Shown here piece by piece: positions 23,960 through 26,304 of a DNA stretch of 26,304 nucleotides. The DNA is taken from positions 1 to 26,304 of the forward strand of contig CAZWVR010000026.1 in assembly GCA_964637235.1 (NCBI GenBank), read 5' to 3'. The position numbers were made by a program, and so were the translations under genes. The notes beneath the pieces were generated by a model. It saw only the letters and a list, made by a program, of their open reading frames with translations, was not told the DNA's origin and did no database searches. How positions within the stretch are numbered: the stretch's first letter is position 1; the number at the start of each line of letters is the position of its first letter. Source of the stretch: CAZWVR01 sp964637235. Lineage in GTDB: Bacteria > Bacteroidota > Bacteroidia > Bacteroidales > S143-33.

Positions 23960-25117
23960 ATGGATGAGCTTTATAAAATAATTCCGGATAATCCAGAAGA
24001 TAGATTAAGGTATCAATTGAAGGAAAAATTGAAATCGGGCGATTTTATTTTTGATGTGCATACTCATATTTTTAATGCGGAGTTTTTGCCTAAGAAATAT
24101 TTTTCGCTTCGTTTGCCTTATATTGTTGACACAGAGTTTTTAATTTATGTTAATGAAAATTTACAAGAAGATATGATAGGGGAGGATAAATTGCTTTATT
24201 TTATTAAGTATTTTAAATTTTTGCAGAAAAATTCCACTGAAAAGATTGCAGAGCATTTACTTTCTAATACACCTCGAAATATGATTTTTTTTTCATTGAG
24301 TATGGATTTTACAGGTATTGAACCGAAACCTGAGAAAAGTTATGCTTTGCAGGTTGAGAAGATTAAGCAAATTGCAGATACTTATCCCGATAGATTTATT
24401 CCATTTTTTAGTATAAATCCCAAAAATATATCTAACCCCCTGATGCTCCCGCGCGTCTTTTCTGAAAAATATCGTTTTTTTGGTGTTAGTTTATATCCTT
24501 CTTTGGGATTTATGCCTTCACATCCTACTTTAATGAATTTATATGAAATTTTTGAAAGTAAAAAAGTGCCTATAATTACTAATAGCAGTTATAGCAATGT
24601 ACATACTACGAAAAATTTACAAAAAGTTATTTATTGGGAATACGATTGTGAGGAGGATAAATTTAAACTAAAAAAGCAAACCAAGATTTTTTGGTTTAAG
24701 AATCAATTTATTACGTTTTTTAATAATCCTAAGAATTGGGAAAATGTGCTTAAAAAATATCCTAATTTATATTTATGTTTTGCGCATAGTGGCGGTTGGG
24801 AAGCATGGATAGAAAAAAGTAAAAGTGCGTGGCTTTATAGTATTTTAGATTTAATGGAAAGATATCCAAATGTTTATGCTGATATATCATATTTAATAGC
24901 ATTGGAAGGTTTTACCCAAAAGTTTTTAGATCTTTTTCATAAAAATAAAGTTTTTGCCGATAGGGTATTGTTTGGAACTGATTATCATTTCGTTATGATA
25001 GAAGGACATTATAATACTATACGAACTAAATTTATAAATGCTGTTGGTTCTGAGGTAATGCATAAAATTGCACGCGTAAATCCTCTTAAATTTTTATCCC
25101 TTGAAAAGTATATTTAA
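23960..25117 (+). CDS. Amidohydrolase-2 (TIM-barrel) family protein
   Basis: A 385-residue cytoplasmic protein of the amidohydrolase-related family (the ACMSD/decarboxylase-like group). It shows the N-terminal metal motif DVHTHIF (H34, H36), H276 in CFAHSGG and D341 in LFGTDYH near the C-terminus. Where this group often has a His after the barrel strand at VPII, this protein has N208 (ITNSS), and the preceding GVSLYP lacks the Lys common in GxKLYP. The metal site may therefore be altered; substrate unknown. TAATTTTA, 7 of 8 to the -7 consensus, lies about 16-25 nt upstream. Its last 17 bases overlap the next gene, an Omp85-type lipoprotein. Confidence 0.78.
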   Translation: MDELYKIIPDNPEDRLRYQLKEKLKSGDFIFDVHTHIFNAEFLPKKYFSLRLPYIVDTEFLIYVNENLQEDMIGEDKLLYFIKYFKFLQKNSTEKIAEHLLSNTPRNMIFFSLSMDFTGIEPKPEKSYALQVEKIKQIADTYPDRFIPFFSINPKNISNPLMLPRVFSEKYRFFGVSLYPSLGFMPSHPTLMNLYEIFESKKVPIITNSSYSNVHTTKNLQKVIYWEYDCEEDKFKLKKQTKIFWFKNQFITFFNNPKNWENVLKKYPNLYLCFAHSGGWEAWIEKSKSAWLYSILDLMERYPNVYADISYLIALEGFTQKFLDLFHKNKVFADRVLFGTDYHFVMIEGHYNTIRTKFINAVGSEVMHKIARVNPLKFLSLEKYI

Positions 25118-26304
25118 GGCTGTTGTTTTAATTATCTTTTTTTTCATATCTTGTAATAGCCAAAAGAAATTTGTTGTACTTATCCGAGAGAATGATAAAA
25201 TTATACATAAAAGTTTTAGCGATAGTAATAGAGCTTTTATTTTTACTCAAAAGAAAATAAAACATTTTATTGATAAAGGTTTTATTTCGGCTTATTATGT
25301 AAAAAAAAATGATAGTATCTTTATATACAGAAATGAGCGTTTCTTTTTTGATACATTAAAAATAGAAAATTTCCCGTCTTATTCTTTTAAGCCTTCTGTA
25401 GCTAATTTTTTTCGTTTGCATAAATACTTAAAATCTTTAACAGCTCACTATTGGGAAACTGGCTATCCATTTGCTTCTATGCAGATTGATACTTTGATTT
25501 TTAATAACAATAAAATATCTGTTTATGCAATATTTTCTCCCGGAATGTACGTTAAGTTTGGCAAAATTCATATTAGAAGTAAAATCGTTTCAGAGAAATT
25601 TATTAAAGCTTATCTAAGAATAAAAACAGATAAACCGTTTGATATTCAGAAAGTTCAGAATATTGATAAAAATATCAATAATCTGGATTTTATGCGTATT
25701 GATAAAAAAAGTCGTGTAGAATTTAAGAAAAATTATGCTGATTTGTATATATACCCCAAAAAGGTTAAAGCAAATAATATTACTGGTTTATTGGGTTTTC
25801 AAAATAAACGGGGTAAATTACAAACAATAGGGGAGATAAAATTAAAGCTTGTAAATATTTTCAAACTGGCAGAAGTTTTAGATTTTCAGTGGAATAAAAC
25901 CGATACTAAAAGTCAAAAATTAAATTTTAATCTGTTTTATCCATATATTTATGGCAGTTATTTAGGCGTTAATTTTTCTTTACAGGTTGAAAAGCAAGAT
26001 AGCTCCTTTGTGAATTTTTCTTATGCACCTTCTTTACAATATTTTTTTTCTGGGATGAACAGAATTTCTTTCACTTATGAACATTGTACTGGTATCAAGC
26101 TTGCAGAGAATAGCCAGAGTCAAAATTTTCGGCAAGTTTTATATGGAGGTGGCTTTAAAATACATAACCGCAGAGATTTTACTTCTAAAAAAGGATATGC
26201 AGTAGAACTTATGACTATGGCTGGATATAAATACTATGATTTAAAAAAATATTCTCGCAAGAAAGTTGTTTTTACATCTGAGTTTTTTATTCCCATTTAT
26301 AGGA
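25101..26304 (+). CDS. BamA/TamA (Omp85) family outer-membrane protein, lipoprotein type, partial
   Basis: The reading frame runs open past the right edge; 401 codons are visible. The only plausible start is TTG 25101, since the frame has a stop at 25077-25079 and no ATG before the signal sequence. The N-terminus MKSIFKAVVLIIFFFISCNS is a lipoprotein signal with C18 as the lipidated residue. About 25-200 contains POTRA-like units (for example YVKFGKIHIRSKIVSEKFIKAYL, then KPFDIQKVQNIDKNINNL). From about 225 come alternating amphipathic strands of the beta-barrel (GLLGFQNKRGKLQTIGEIKLKLVNIF...). Bacteroidetes encode several such lipoproteins besides BamA. It overlaps the amidohydrolase-like gene by 17 bp, so translation is probably coupled. 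Confidence 0.8.
   Translation, partial: MKSIFKAVVLIIFFFISCNSQKKFVVLIRENDKIIHKSFSDSNRAFIFTQKKIKHFIDKGFISAYYVKKNDSIFIYRNERFFFDTLKIENFPSYSFKPSVANFFRLHKYLKSLTAHYWETGYPFASMQIDTLIFNNNKISVYAIFSPGMYVKFGKIHIRSKIVSEKFIKAYLRIKTDKPFDIQKVQNIDKNINNLDFMRIDKKSRVEFKKNYADLYIYPKKVKANNITGLLGFQNKRGKLQTIGEIKLKLVNIFKLAEVLDFQWNKTDTKSQKLNFNLFYPYIYGSYLGVNFSLQVEKQDSSFVNFSYAPSLQYFFSGMNRISFTYEHCTGIKLAENSQSQNFRQVLYGGGFKIHNRRDFTSKKGYAVELMTMAGYKYYDLKKYSRKKVVFTSEFFIPIYR

Noticed and set aside
1..26304. tRNA genes, CRISPR arrays, insertion sequences or prophage genes
   Set aside because: No GTTCGA-type T-arm in a cloverleaf context, no regularly spaced repeats, and no transposase, integrase or phage protein motifs were seen in any translated region.

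Overview
The window is about 26 kb of AT-rich DNA (roughly 30% G+C by eye) that looks like a chromosomal segment of a Bacteroidetes bacterium. The support is: start codons without Shine-Dalgarno sequences; several genes preceded by the Bacteroidetes sigma-factor element TAnnTTTG; lineage-typical proteins (PD40/OmpA envelope proteins, SDR-type threonine dehydrogenase, type 2 orotidylate decarboxylase, paired rhomboids, WbqC, a lipoprotein-type Omp85 protein). I cannot place it below phylum. No rRNA, tRNA, CRISPR array, transposase or phage gene is visible; most of the window is core housekeeping and envelope genes.

Layout. (1) 1-95: the right end of a GC-rich, palindromic intergenic stretch. 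(2) 161-2493 (+): rlmD and a D-2-hydroxyacid dehydrogenase, overlapping by one base. (3) 2514-4493 (-): wecE and a wbqC-like gene, surface-glycan functions. (4) 4735-7233 (+): cysC, a 95-residue unknown protein and a GT39/ArnT-like membrane glycosyltransferase, all overlapping. (5) 7251-10608 (+): tsaC-pdxA, then two tandem rhomboids. (6) 10610-10701: an inverted-repeat element filling the gap between convergent genes. (7) 14618-10710 (-): pyrF, tdh, thpR, cysS. (8) 20957-14662 (-): three tandem paralogues of a secreted LamG-like/PD40/OmpA protein, 4 bp apart. (9) 20991-21236: a 64% G+C island with nested inverted repeats, sharing an 11-mer and two shorter words with the GC-rich stretch at the window start. 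(10) 21239-23836: a SAM methyltransferase (-), a YbjN-like protein (-), an unknown secreted protein (+) and lipB (-). (11) 23960-26304 (+): an amidohydrolase-like protein overlapping a lipoprotein-type BamA/TamA family gene that starts at TTG and runs off the right edge.

The most interesting items are the two related GC-rich palindromic islands, the triplicated OmpA-type envelope operon in which all three copies have Asn at the usual peptidoglycan-binding Asp, the amidohydrolase/Omp85 overlap, the cysC-unknown-GT39 operon, and very short predicted 5' leaders on several genes. I do not see a complete new defence or mobile system.
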